A stretch of DNA of 64,000 bases from Shinella zoogloeoides (GTDB taxonomy: Bacteria; Pseudomonadota; Alphaproteobacteria; Rhizobiales; Rhizobiaceae): contig NZ_CP131131.1 of NCBI RefSeq assembly GCF_033705735.1, forward strand, positions 1,798,001-1,862,000, read 5' to 3'. The translations under genes and the position numbers were made by a program. The stretch's first letter is position 1. Each line of letters begins with the position of its first letter. Under the pieces are notes generated by a model that worked only from the letters and a program-made list of their open reading frames with translations, was not told where the DNA came from and made no database searches. Shown here in pieces: positions 53,928 through 62,800 of the stretch.

Positions 53928-53961
53928 AAAGGCCCGGCATGGTGCGGCATGCCGGGCCTTT
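53928..53961. terminator. bidirectional terminator between hemN and norD
   Basis: A perfect 13-base stem AAAGGCCCGGCAT/ATGCCGGGCCTTT with an 8-base loop lies between the convergent ends. The terminal A and T bases give short U-rich tails in both directions. Confidence 0.85.
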
Positions 53962-53981
53962 CCGCGCTGGTCCTGCGTCCT

Positions 53982-55880
53982 CTATCCCACAAGACCGCGA
54001 TAGATCGCCGGCAGCGCCGCAGGCAGCCTGGCGATATTGCTGACGATGGCATAGCCATTGCGGCCGAACATGGCCGGCACATAGGCCTGCGCCTCCCGGT
54101 CGACCGTCACCCCGAACACGCTGACGCCGGTACGGCGCGCCTCCGTCACGGCGCGGCGGCTGTCCTCCAGCGCGAAGCGGCCCTCGTAGTGGTCCACGTC
54201 GTTCGGCTTGCCGTCGGTGAGGACGAGGAGGAGCTTGCGGCGGTTCGGCTGCTCGCGGAGCTTGGCCGCCGCATGGCGGATCGCCGGGCCGATCCGGGTA
54301 TAGAAGCCCGGCTTCAGCGCCGCGATGCGCGCCTCCACGCCATGGCCCATCGGCTCGCCGAAATCCTTCACCGTCTCGATGCGAACCCAGGAGCGGCGGC
54401 GCGAGGTGAAGGTGAGGATGGAATGGTTGTCGCCGCAGGCGGCAAGGCCATGAGCGAGCACCGTCAGCGCCTCCTTCTCGACGTCGAGCACCCGGCGGTT
54501 GTCGAACCAGGCGTCGGTCGAGAGCGAGACGTCGACGAGGATGGTGACGGCAAGGTCATGCGCCTGCGGCCGGCTCATCAGGTGGATGCGGTCGCTGCCC
54601 TGCCCGCCGGCGGCAAGGTCGCTGCGCGCCCTGACCACGGCGTCGAGGTCGAGTTCCGCCCCGTCGAGCTGTGCGCGCAGCATCTCGTGCCGCGGCCGCA
54701 GCACCTCGAACTGCCGGCGCACGCGGCGGATGAGGCTCTTCGTGTCGGCATCGGCCTCCGGCACAGCGGCCGTGTCCGGCGCAGGCGAGGCGAGCACGCG
54801 GCAATGGTCCGGCAGGTAGGTCGCCGTGCGGTAGTCCCATTCGGGATAGGTGTATTCGCCGGTCAGCCGGGTGCGGTCGAGCGCCTCCGGCGGCAGGTCG
54901 AGATCGAAATGGAAGCGGGCGGCGGGCCTTCCCTTGCGCTCGCCGAGCGTCATGTCGTCCAGCTCGTCGGCGGCGGAGGCGTCGTGGTCGTCGCTGTCGT
55001 CGCCGGGGCGATCGACATTGACCATCTCGGCCATGGCAAGGATCTTCTCGAAGCGATTGAGGATGAAGGGGCTGCGCTCGCTCTTGCGGTTCTCCGCCTT
55101 CTCGCGCTCAGCCACATGCCGGCCGGTCTCGGCGGCCTGTGGATCGCCGCCGCTCGCCGGCTGGTCGTCCTCTCCTCGTCCCTCGCCGTCCTCGCGGGCG
55201 AGCGCATCCGGCCAGAGCGGCACCGGCAGCATGGGTAGGTAGCCGGGCGGGGCACGATGGGGGAAGATGACCGGCAGCATGTCGTCGGCCAGCCCCGCCC
55301 CTTTCTTCAGCAGGCCGAGGATGCGGTTCTCGATATGGCGTTCGATGGACGGAAGCGGCCGACTGCGGCGCGCTGCAAGCGTCGCGGCGCAAAGCCGACG
55401 ATAGCGCCGAGCAAGGCCCGGAAAGGCGGCAAGCACCGCCTTCGCCGTCGCCTCTGCCCGCGCCAGGATCGCAAGGTCGCGCTGGAGCGGGTCGGCATGC
55501 GTCACCTGGTCCAGCGGCATGACCGCCATGGCGGCGGCGAGCCAGACATAGAGGTCGCGGTTGAGGCCGCGGTCGGCGAAGAGGGCGATCTCGCCGGGCA
55601 GCATCAGCGTCGCGTGGTCGCGGCCGGGCTGCACCAGCTTCTCCTCGCCGAGCCCCATGCGCTGGCGCAGCCGCAGGCGGTGCGTCGAGGTGCGCCCGCG
55701 CGCCGGCGCGATCTGCACCGCGCCCTCCCCGCCGAAGCCACGGAAGCAGACGGCGAGCACGGGCCGGACGTCCTCCAGCCGGACGGTGTGATCCGGGTGG
55801 CGTTGCCATGTGGCAGTGTTGCCGACGAGCCTGTGCCAGGCCCGGCCGACGGTTTCCTCCAGCTCCAGGAAATCCAGCAT
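53982..55880 (-). CDS. norD: nitric oxide reductase accessory protein NorD
   Basis: A 632-residue protein with a C-terminal von Willebrand A domain whose metal-site motif is visible (ILVDVSLSTDAWF, DxSxS type) and a later LLVLTDGKPND. The N-terminal half is helical and poorly conserved. The ATG at 55880 begins the conserved MLDFLELEETVGRAWH, 8 bp after norQ. With the MoxR-type ATPase NorQ it helps insert cofactors into or assemble NorCB. Last gene of norCBQD. Confidence 0.92.
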   Translation of the reverse strand: MLDFLELEETVGRAWHRLVGNTATWQRHPDHTVRLEDVRPVLAVCFRGFGGEGAVQIAPARGRTSTHRLRLRQRMGLGEEKLVQPGRDHATLMLPGEIALFADRGLNRDLYVWLAAAMAVMPLDQVTHADPLQRDLAILARAEATAKAVLAAFPGLARRYRRLCAATLAARRSRPLPSIERHIENRILGLLKKGAGLADDMLPVIFPHRAPPGYLPMLPVPLWPDALAREDGEGRGEDDQPASGGDPQAAETGRHVAEREKAENRKSERSPFILNRFEKILAMAEMVNVDRPGDDSDDHDASAADELDDMTLGERKGRPAARFHFDLDLPPEALDRTRLTGEYTYPEWDYRTATYLPDHCRVLASPAPDTAAVPEADADTKSLIRRVRRQFEVLRPRHEMLRAQLDGAELDLDAVVRARSDLAAGGQGSDRIHLMSRPQAHDLAVTILVDVSLSTDAWFDNRRVLDVEKEALTVLAHGLAACGDNHSILTFTSRRRSWVRIETVKDFGEPMGHGVEARIAALKPGFYTRIGPAIRHAAAKLREQPNRRKLLLVLTDGKPNDVDHYEGRFALEDSRRAVTEARRTGVSVFGVTVDREAQAYVPAMFGRNGYAIVSNIARLPAALPAIYRGLVG

Positions 55881-55888
55881 GGCGGGCC

Positions 55889-56692
55889 TCAGCGGATCAT
55901 CGCGTCGGCGATTTCGAGAAGCGCGGTGCGGACGTCCGGCTCGTCGGTGAGCGGCTCGATCATGGCGGCGCGGACCGCCTCGCGCACCGTCATGCCGCTG
56001 TCGATGAGGCAGGCGCAATAGACGAGAAGGCGCGTGGAGACGCCCTCCTCCAGATCGTGGCCCTTGAGGGCGCGCAGCCGGTGAGCGAGCGCGACGAGCG
56101 GGGCGACGCGCGCCTCGTCCAGCCCGCTTTCCGTGGCGACGACGGCGATCTCGGCCGCCTTCGGCAAGAAGTCGAACTCAATGGCGACGAAGCGCTGGCG
56201 CGTCGATGGCTTCAGCGCCTTCAGGAGGTTCTGGTAGCCGGGATTGTAGGAGACGACGAGCATGAAGCCGGCGGGGGCTTCCAGCACCTCGCCGGTGCGC
56301 TCCAGCGGCAGGATGCGGCGGTCGTCGGTGAGCGGATGGAGCACCACGGCGACGTCCTTGCGGGCTTCGACGATCTCGTCGAGGTAGCAGACGCCTCCCT
56401 CGCGCACGGCGCGGGTCAGCGGGCCGTCGACCCAGACGGTATCGCCACCCTTCAGCAGGTAGCGGCCGGTGAGGTCGGCAGCCGAAAGGTCGTCATGGCA
56501 GGAGACGGTGGAGAGCGGCAGGCCGAGCCTTGCGGCCATATGGCTGACGAAGCGGGTCTTGCCGCAGCCCGTCGGTCCCTTCAGGAGCAGCGGAAGCTGC
56601 CGCGTCCAGGCGGTCTCGAACAGGGCGCATTCGTTGCCGGAGGGGCTGTAGGCGGGGATGTCGGCGCGCGCGGCCTTGAGCATCACGTTCAT
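55889..56692 (-). CDS. norQ: nitric oxide reductase activation ATPase NorQ
   Basis: A 267-residue MoxR-family AAA ATPase. Walker A GPTGCGKTRF (about 39-48), Walker B VCYLDEI and sensor region VVSYNPGYQNLLK are intact. The ATG at 56692 has TGGAG eight bases upstream; another at 56710 (MNLETD) lacks a site. It works with NorD in activating the NO reductase. A strong stem-loop separates it from norB. Confidence 0.93.
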   Translation of the reverse strand: MNVMLKAARADIPAYSPSGNECALFETAWTRQLPLLLKGPTGCGKTRFVSHMAARLGLPLSTVSCHDDLSAADLTGRYLLKGGDTVWVDGPLTRAVREGGVCYLDEIVEARKDVAVVLHPLTDDRRILPLERTGEVLEAPAGFMLVVSYNPGYQNLLKALKPSTRQRFVAIEFDFLPKAAEIAVVATESGLDEARVAPLVALAHRLRALKGHDLEEGVSTRLLVYCACLIDSGMTVREAVRAAMIEPLTDEPDVRTALLEIADAMIR

Positions 56693-56722
56693 GTCGGTCT
56701 CCAGGTTCATAGAGGAAAATGT

Positions 56723-56750
56723 GCCGGCCCCGCGGGATGACGGGGCCGGC
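56723..56750 (-). other. intercistronic stem-loop between norB and norQ
   Basis: A perfect 10-base stem GCCGGCCCCG/CGGGGCCGGC with an 8-base loop, followed on the transcribed strand by ACATTTTCC. It could act as a partial terminator so that structural norCB mRNA exceeds norQD. Confidence 0.65.
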
Positions 56751-56756
56751 CAGCGC

Positions 56757-58103
56757 TCACTCGGCCGGCTGGACCATCCGGGTGAGGCTGTCGGCACGCT
56801 CGCGGCCGGGCACCAGCACCGCCCAGATGAACATCAGCGCCGAGACGAGGACGACGGCGCCCGAGCCGAGGCGGACCCAGTAGAACAGCGCGAGCTGGTC
56901 CTGCACGTCCATGAAGCTTTCGCCGAGCACGCGCTGCAGGTGGATCTGCACGACGCCCGCGAAGGTGAGCGCGAAGGTCATGACAGACATGGCCGTGCAC
57001 ATGATCCAGAACGAGGCGATCGAGAGCCACTGGTTGTAGGGCTGGCGGCCGCGGATCTCGGGGATCGCATAGGCCATCATGGCGAGATTCAGCATCACAT
57101 AGGCGCCGAAGAAAGCGAGGTGCCCGTGCGCGGCGGTGACCTGCGTGCCGTGGCTGTAGTAGTTCACCGACGACAGTGTGTGCAGGAAGCCCCAGACGCC
57201 CGCGCCGAAGAAGGCCATGACCGAGCAGCCGATCGACCAGAGCAGCGCCGCCTTGTTCGGATGGTTGCGGCCCGCCTTCCAGGTCATCACGAAGGTGAAG
57301 ATGACCATGGTGAAGAAGGGCGCCACTTCCAGCGTCGAGAATAGCGAGCCTATCCACTGCCAGTAGCCCGGCGCGCCGATCCAGTAATAATGGTGGCCGG
57401 TGCCGAGGATACCCGAGAAGAGGGCGAGGCCGACGATGACGTAGAGCCACTTTTCCACGACCTCGCGGTCGATGCCGTTGATCTTGATCATCAGGAAGGC
57501 GAGCACGGAGGCCATGATCAGCTCCCAGACGCCCTCGACCCACAGATGGATGACGTACCACCAGTACATCTTGTCGAGCGCGAGGTTCGCCGGATTGTAG
57601 AAGGCGAAGAGGAAGAAGAGCGCAAGGCCCCACAGGCCGAACAGCAGGATGTTGATGACCGTGGTCTTGCGGCCCTTCAGCGCGGTCATGGTGATGTTGA
57701 AGAGGAACATCAGCACGACGACGACGATGCCGACCTTGGCGATGAAGGTCTGCTCGAGGAATTCGCGGCCCTCATGGATGCGGAACATATAGCCGACGAC
57801 CGTCAGCCCCGCCGCCACGAAGAACAGCCAGAACTGGAGGACGGCGAGCTTCGGGCTGAACAGCTCGGTCTCGGTCTCCTCCGGGATCATGTAGTAGGTC
57901 GCGCCCATGAAGCCCATGAGCAGCCACACGACGAGCGCATTGGTGTGGATCATGCGCACGATGTTGAAGGGCAGGAGCTCGGAGAGCGTGTTCGGCAGCA
58001 CGTAGATCGTGCCGGCGAGGACCCCGAAGGCCACCTGCGCGAGGAACAGGCCGAGCGCGCCGTAGAAATACAGCATGGCGACCTTCTGTGTCTGATATTT
58101 CAT
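56757..58103 (-). CDS. norB: nitric oxide reductase large subunit NorB
   Basis: A 448-residue membrane protein of the heme-copper oxidase superfamily with about twelve helices, reducing two NO to N2O at a heme b3/iron centre. Expected histidines are seen in VRMIHTNALVVWLLMGFMG, HLWVEGVWELIM, GTGHHYYWIG and AAHGHLAFFGAYVMLNLAMM, and the Glu residues in the VEGVWE helix are kept. The length is that of a cytochrome c-dependent cNOR, without the quinol oxidase extension. It lies 24 bp behind norC. Confidence 0.96.
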   Translation of the reverse strand: MKYQTQKVAMLYFYGALGLFLAQVAFGVLAGTIYVLPNTLSELLPFNIVRMIHTNALVVWLLMGFMGATYYMIPEETETELFSPKLAVLQFWLFFVAAGLTVVGYMFRIHEGREFLEQTFIAKVGIVVVVLMFLFNITMTALKGRKTTVINILLFGLWGLALFFLFAFYNPANLALDKMYWWYVIHLWVEGVWELIMASVLAFLMIKINGIDREVVEKWLYVIVGLALFSGILGTGHHYYWIGAPGYWQWIGSLFSTLEVAPFFTMVIFTFVMTWKAGRNHPNKAALLWSIGCSVMAFFGAGVWGFLHTLSSVNYYSHGTQVTAAHGHLAFFGAYVMLNLAMMAYAIPEIRGRQPYNQWLSIASFWIMCTAMSVMTFALTFAGVVQIHLQRVLGESFMDVQDQLALFYWVRLGSGAVVLVSALMFIWAVLVPGRERADSLTRMVQPAE

Positions 58104-58127
58104 GTCTTTTCTCCTCAGGCCTGTCGC

Positions 58128-58580
58128 TCAGCCGGCATCGTTCGGCGGCCAGTTCTGGGTCTTGATCCTGCTCGTCCATTCGAGGAAGTCGGCAAGATCG
58201 TTGAGTTCCTGTTCGGTGAGGTTGAACTGCGGCATCTGCCGCCGGCCCTCCGCCCCGCTCGGCTGGGCGGCCATCCAGGCCTTGAAGGCCTCGCGCGCAC
58301 CCTCCGGGTCCTCCGCGCCGCCGTAGCGCTTCCACACATTGCCGAGCTCGGGCGCGAAATAGGCGCCTTCACCGAGCAGCGTGTGGCAGTTGATACAGGC
58401 GTTCTTTTCCCAGACGTGCTTGCCGCGGGTGACGCTGTCGGAGAGCGTCGCCTCGTCCGTCGAGGTGGTGCGCATGTAATAGTGCGAGTGGGCCGTAAGC
58501 CCCACGAAGATCGTGAAGAAGAAGATGGACCCGCCATAGAAGACGTTGCGGGCCCCGGTCTTGGTTAGGCGCTCTGCCAT
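58128..58580 (-). CDS. norC: nitric oxide reductase cytochrome c subunit NorC
   Basis: A 150-residue membrane-anchored cytochrome c. One helix (about 13-31) is followed by a single heme site CINCH (62-66) in the block KNACINCHTLLGEGAYFAPEL and a distal Met region (RRQMPQFNL). It donates electrons to NorB. It is the first gene of norCBQD, with an extended palindromic box 132 bp before its start. Confidence 0.96.
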   Translation of the reverse strand: MAERLTKTGARNVFYGGSIFFFTIFVGLTAHSHYYMRTTSTDEATLSDSVTRGKHVWEKNACINCHTLLGEGAYFAPELGNVWKRYGGAEDPEGAREAFKAWMAAQPSGAEGRRQMPQFNLTEQELNDLADFLEWTSRIKTQNWPPNDAG

Positions 58581-58705
58581 CCCCTGGTCCTTTCCCTTGC
58601 CGAACCCGAGAGGCCCGGCGCCAAAACCCCGCCGATCGGTTGCCGGCGATCCCCTCGCCGGCCTGCGGGACGTCTCCGGTTCTAGCCGCGGGAGAAAAGC
58701 CTTCT

Positions 58706-58719
58706 TTGCGAATAGGCAA
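58706..58719. promoter_or_regulatory. NnrR-type box upstream of norCBQD
   Basis: TTGCG-AATA-GGCAA, within the perfect extension CTTTG...CAAAG. On the minus strand it reads TTGCC-TATT-CGCAA, the same half-sites as the nnrS box. Its position between norF and norC lets norCBQD be started separately from norEF. Confidence 0.75.
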
Positions 58720-58735
58720 AGACCGGGGCGGTTCG

Positions 58736-59011
58736 TCAGCCGATCAAGTTGATGGCGAGCGCGCGCACGAGCGCGAGGGACAGCAGCGTCGCCGGCCAGG
58801 CGAGCAGCGCCGAGCGCATGAAGCCGCGGTTCGCCCGCAGTTCCATGAAATCGAGGATGACGAGGCGGCCCTTCGCATAGGCCATGACGAGCACGGCGGC
58901 GACCGGCACCAGCAGCCCGCCCGAAAGCCCGCCGACGAAGGCACCGCCGGCGGCGAGCGTCAGCAGCATGGCGAGGGTGGCGATAAACTGTTCGCGGGCC
59001 TGTCGGGTCAT
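58736..59011 (-). CDS. norF: NorF-like small membrane protein (cytochrome oxidase subunit IV family)
   Basis: A 91-residue protein with three hydrophobic segments and the central motif AYAKGRLVILDFMELR, as in bacterial cytochrome oxidase subunit IV-like proteins named NorF in denitrification clusters. It starts 10 bp after norE. NorF improves NO reductase activity or assembly in related bacteria; the mechanism is unknown. Confidence 0.82.
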   Translation of the reverse strand: MTRQAREQFIATLAMLLTLAAGGAFVGGLSGGLLVPVAAVLVMAYAKGRLVILDFMELRANRGFMRSALLAWPATLLSLALVRALAINLIG

Positions 59012-59021
59012 CGGAAAATCC

Positions 59022-59582
59022 TCACGTCAGATAGATGATGGGGAACATGACCAGCCAGACGAGATCGATCGCGTGCCAGAGCGTCGCGATCATCACGACA
59101 TTGCCGCGCGACGGCCGCCGGGCGACGAGAAGCAGGACCGCCGCGCCGAAGACGACATGCAGCAGGTGGAAGCCGGTGACGAGGAAATAGAGTTCGGCAA
59201 GCGTGCCGAGACCGCCGACACCCGCCTTCACTTCGAGCGTATATTCGAAGGCCTTCACCACGGCGAAGGCGAAGCCGAGCAGCGCCGCCAGGACGAGGGG
59301 ACGGCGAGCCGCCCTTTCCCCGGCGCTGAGCCGCACCGCCAGCGCCGCCTGCCAGCCGCTCAGCACGAGTATGATGGTGTTCGCGGCCGCAAGCCCCGGA
59401 TGAAGATGGGCGCGAAACAGCGCCGCCCCTTGCGGATCGAGCACCGTCAACACCATGAAGGCGACGAGCAGCGCCCCGAAGACGGCAAGTTCGCTCCAGA
59501 CCAGAATCCATAAAAGCAGGGAATCCGCTTCCCCGCTCTCCACCTTCGTTGCCGCCGTGCCGAGATCATTCGCTGCCGTCAT
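59022..59582 (-). CDS. norE: NorE, cytochrome oxidase subunit III-like protein
   Basis: A 186-residue membrane protein with five hydrophobic segments. Features of the subunit III family are LLLWILVWSELAVFGALLVAF, TIILVLSGWQAALAV, LVTGFHLLHVVFGAAVLL and a C-terminal WHAIDLVWLVMF. It is associated with NO reductase function but is not essential for catalysis in studied species. It starts 42 bp from an extended palindromic box and forms a unit with norF. Confidence 0.88.
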   Translation of the reverse strand: MTAANDLGTAATKVESGEADSLLLWILVWSELAVFGALLVAFMVLTVLDPQGAALFRAHLHPGLAAANTIILVLSGWQAALAVRLSAGERAARRPLVLAALLGFAFAVVKAFEYTLEVKAGVGGLGTLAELYFLVTGFHLLHVVFGAAVLLLVARRPSRGNVVMIATLWHAIDLVWLVMFPIIYLT

Positions 59583-59616
59583 GGCCTTTCCCTAGCAGGC
59601 CGGGCCGCGGCCTTCT

Positions 59617-59630
59617 TTGCGCAGGCACAA
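59617..59630. promoter_or_regulatory. NnrR-type box between norE and the 51-aa gene
   Basis: TTGCG-CAGG-CACAA within CTTTG...CAAAG. It lies 42 bp before norE (leftward) and 57 bp before the rightward 51-residue gene, so it may serve both. Confidence 0.75.
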
Positions 59631-59680
59631 AGATGGACCCGGCGGAACGCGGCATGGTGGCGGCAGAAAAGGATGGTTTC

Positions 59681-59836
59681 ATGAGCGACGCGCAGTTCGG
59701 CCTGATGGTCGCGGCCCCGGTGATTATCGGCTTTGCCCTCATGCTCTACCGCATGGGCGTGCTTCAGGGGGCAGGAACGCTTTCGGCCGTCGGTGCCTCG
59801 GTGGTCATCGCGGCCGTGCTGTTCTTCGGCCAGTAG
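59681..59836 (+). CDS. 51-residue small membrane protein
   Basis: A short frame (MSDAQFGLMVAAPVIIGFAL, then MLYRMGVLQGAGTLSAVGAS and VVIAAVLFFGQ) with two hydrophobic segments joined by a basic turn, hence a hairpin in the inner membrane. AAAGGA lies about 9 bases before the ATG; an in-frame ATG at 59654 has no site. It is divergent from norE behind an NnrR-type box and ends at a stem-loop. No family is recognised. The position suggests an accessory or small subunit for NO reductase or another NO-linked membrane enzyme. Confidence 0.72.
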   Translation: MSDAQFGLMVAAPVIIGFALMLYRMGVLQGAGTLSAVGASVVIAAVLFFGQ

Positions 59837-59863
59837 GGGCCGCAGCTTCCAGGCTGCGGCCCC
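59836..59863. terminator. stem-loop between the 51-aa gene and the receptor gene
   Basis: A perfect 11-base stem GGGGCCGCAGC/GCTGCGGCCCC with a 6-base loop separates two convergent genes. There is no clear U-run, so it may act with Rho or as a weak terminator in both directions. Confidence 0.6.
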
Positions 59864-59870
59864 ACTTCGC

Positions 59871-62800
59871 CTAGAACCGGTAGTTCACGCCCAGCTTGAT
59901 CTGGTCCATGCGGGGCTTGCCCTTCCATCGATAGGCGATGCCGTTGAGCTCCGGCGTCTCGAAGCTGCCATGCGACAGGTTGGCGAAGCTGTATTCGCCC
60001 GTGACGGTGACCTTGTCGGAGAGGGCATATTCGATGCCGCCGCCCGCCGTCCAGCCGGAGAAGCGGCTGTTGTCGGAGGCCTCGGACCAGACGAGCTGGC
60101 CGGCGATGCGCCGGGCGCGCTTGTATTTGCCATCCATGTCCGCCACGGCATAGCCCGCCTTGCCGAAGATCAGGATGTCGCCGATGGCATAGCCGATGCG
60201 CCCATGCACGCCGGCGAACCAGTTGGTATCGACCTCTCCACCCTGTATTCCGGTGATGACCATGTCCTTGTGGGTGTTCGACCACGAGAACTCGCCGCCG
60301 ACGCCGAGGACGACATTGTTGGCGAGCTGGTAGTCGTAGCCCATCTGGAAACCGGCGGCGTAGCCGGACGTGTCCCCGAAGCTGTAATTCTGCGGGTTCA
60401 TGCCGTTCTGGGAGAAATCGGCCATCTGGAAGCTGGTCAGCCCCGTGCCGGCATGAAGGCCGGCATGGAAACCGGTCCAGTCATAGGTGTCGGCATCGTC
60501 GAGGCCGAGCGCGCCTTCGAGGGAGGATGCGGAAAGATCGGTCGTCAGGCTGACGCGGATCGTCCGTCCCGGCGAGGGAACCCGCGTCAGGCTCAGCGGC
60601 TCGACATAATAGACGTCCGTGAGGTTCTCGACCGCAAGGCTGAGCGTCGCATAGTCGGTCAGCTTGTAGGACGCCCATACGTCGACGATGGTATAGGGCT
60701 TCCACGGAATCTGCGCGATGAGGCTGGCGCCGCCCTGCCCCGGAGCCTGGGCGCCGGCGGCGCGCGGCCCGATATGGGAAAACCGGCTGCTCAGCGAAAG
60801 CCGCTCGTCCAGCAGGGTCTGCGTCAGCGTCAGGTTCACCTGGTATTCCGGGGGAACGTAGTTCGTGGCGTAGTCGCTCGCAAGCGAGGAATTCGCGCAA
60901 GTCGCGACGGTCACGCAATATTCGACATTGGTGTAGTAGGAGCCGCCCAGCTCGGCGGTGAAGCCGCCGCGCTCGTAGCGGGCGGAAAGATCGACGCCCG
61001 AGAACTTCGCCTGCTCGATATTGCGGATCCGCATGGTCGTGCTGTTGACCCGCGTCCGGTTGATGTAGTCGTCGATCGTGCTGTCGAAATAGCCGACTTT
61101 CAGCCGCAGGCTGTCATCGCCGTCGAAGACGCCTTCACGGGTGAGGTTCGTGCCGAATTCCCAGGTTTTCGAGGTTTCGGGCCGCAAGTTCGGATCGACC
61201 ACCGTGGCGAAGCCGCCGGCCGATTCGAACAGGGACGGCAGGCGCGCGGCGTTCTTGTAGCTGCCATAGACGTTCCAGCCTTCGAGCGGCGTCACGGTCA
61301 GGGTGCTCGAATAGTCGAGCGCATCGTCCGTCTGGACCGGGTCGGTGTTTCCCGGAGCATTGTTGCGGGATTCGAAGCGATGGTAGCGCAGGCCGCCGTC
61401 GAGCTTGAGCCAGTCGAGCGCCTGCCAGCCCGCATTGGTGAAGGCCGAGGCCTCCCAACGCTCGCCGTTCCGCGGCGCGACATTTCCCCCGACATCCAGC
61501 GGCCGCGTCTCCTCGTGGAGATAGGACAGGCCGTATTGCAGGGAGATGTCGCCGAAGGACGTCTGGAAGCGCGAGGTGTTCGACAGATCCGTGCCCCGCA
61601 TCTGCGATTCCTTGGTGATCGTGCCGTCGACCGCTTGCGTCTCCTCGTCGAGCCAGCTTCCCCACAGGTTCCACTTGAGATCGACGAGGTCGCTTTCAGG
61701 GTCCCAGTGGTAGCGGCTGGTCAGGGTATCGACGCGGATATGGGAGGGATTGCGCTGGTAGGTCGAGTCGCTGTCGGTCGCCAGTTCCGTGGCATATTGC
61801 TCGCCGAAGGTGCTGTCATAGAGCGAATAGCCGAGTTCCAGCGTATGGTCGTCGCCGAAGCGAAATGTTCCTTTCAGCAGGCCGGAGTAGATGTCCTGCG
61901 AGGTGTTCAGGACCTCCTCGCCCGGAAGATAGATCGACAGGCCCTTCTCGTACCAGTCGAGCGCGCAATCGCGGCCGGCGGCATCGTCGCATGCCGCCGG
62001 GCTCGGCGCGCCGCTGCCGTTCCTGCCCGCGTGGTAATTGCCGGAAACGCGGCGCGAAAAGCCGCCCAGGATATCGACATTCTCGCTCCGTCCGGCGAGA
62101 ACGAGGCTCGCCGAGCCCGAATTGATGTCGAAGAGGCCCGGACGGTCCACCTTGCTTCCCGGCAGCGTCCAGAGATAGCCGGCCGTGTCCCGTTCACCGG
62201 AGAGCGCCAGGTGGCGCTTCGACAGGGACGTCCAGGGTGAGGTCGTGTTGCTGCTGCCCTCGATCTTCATGCGCGCGCCGAAATTCTCGCCTTCCGGGAT
62301 GATGTCGTCGGCATTCAGCGTGCGCATGCTGACCATGCCGCCGATGGCGCCGGCGCCGGTCGCGCTGGTGCTCGGTCCCTTCTCGACGGCGACGCCGCCG
62401 ATGAAATCGGGATCGATGAAGGTCGAATTGGCAATGCCCTGATAGCCCCGGTACATCGCGGTCGAGTTCTGCGCGCCGTCGACGGTGACGGGAACGCGGC
62501 CCTGGCCCTGCAGGCCGCGGATATTCGCGTCGATGCCGCCGCTGGCGCGGCTCTGGCCCGAATAGACGCCCGGCGCGCCCTTCAGGATATCGGCGGGGCT
62601 CGCCCCGCGATAGCGCTCGATCTGGTCGCCGGTGATATAGGCGCTCGAATCCGATGCGACATAGGGATCGTCGGCGCCGTTGCCGGTGCGGGCGCCGTCG
62701 ACCGTGATGGCCTCGAGCACCGTCGATCCGTCCGCATCGGCTGCCGCGCCGTCGATGGTGCCCGTCGCCTGGAGATCGACCAGCGCCGCGGTCGTCGGGC

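Noticed and set aside
59733..62240. An 835-residue plus-strand frame across the receptor gene
   Set aside because: It is antisense to an unmistakable TonB receptor and has the same low-complexity charged composition as other shadows.
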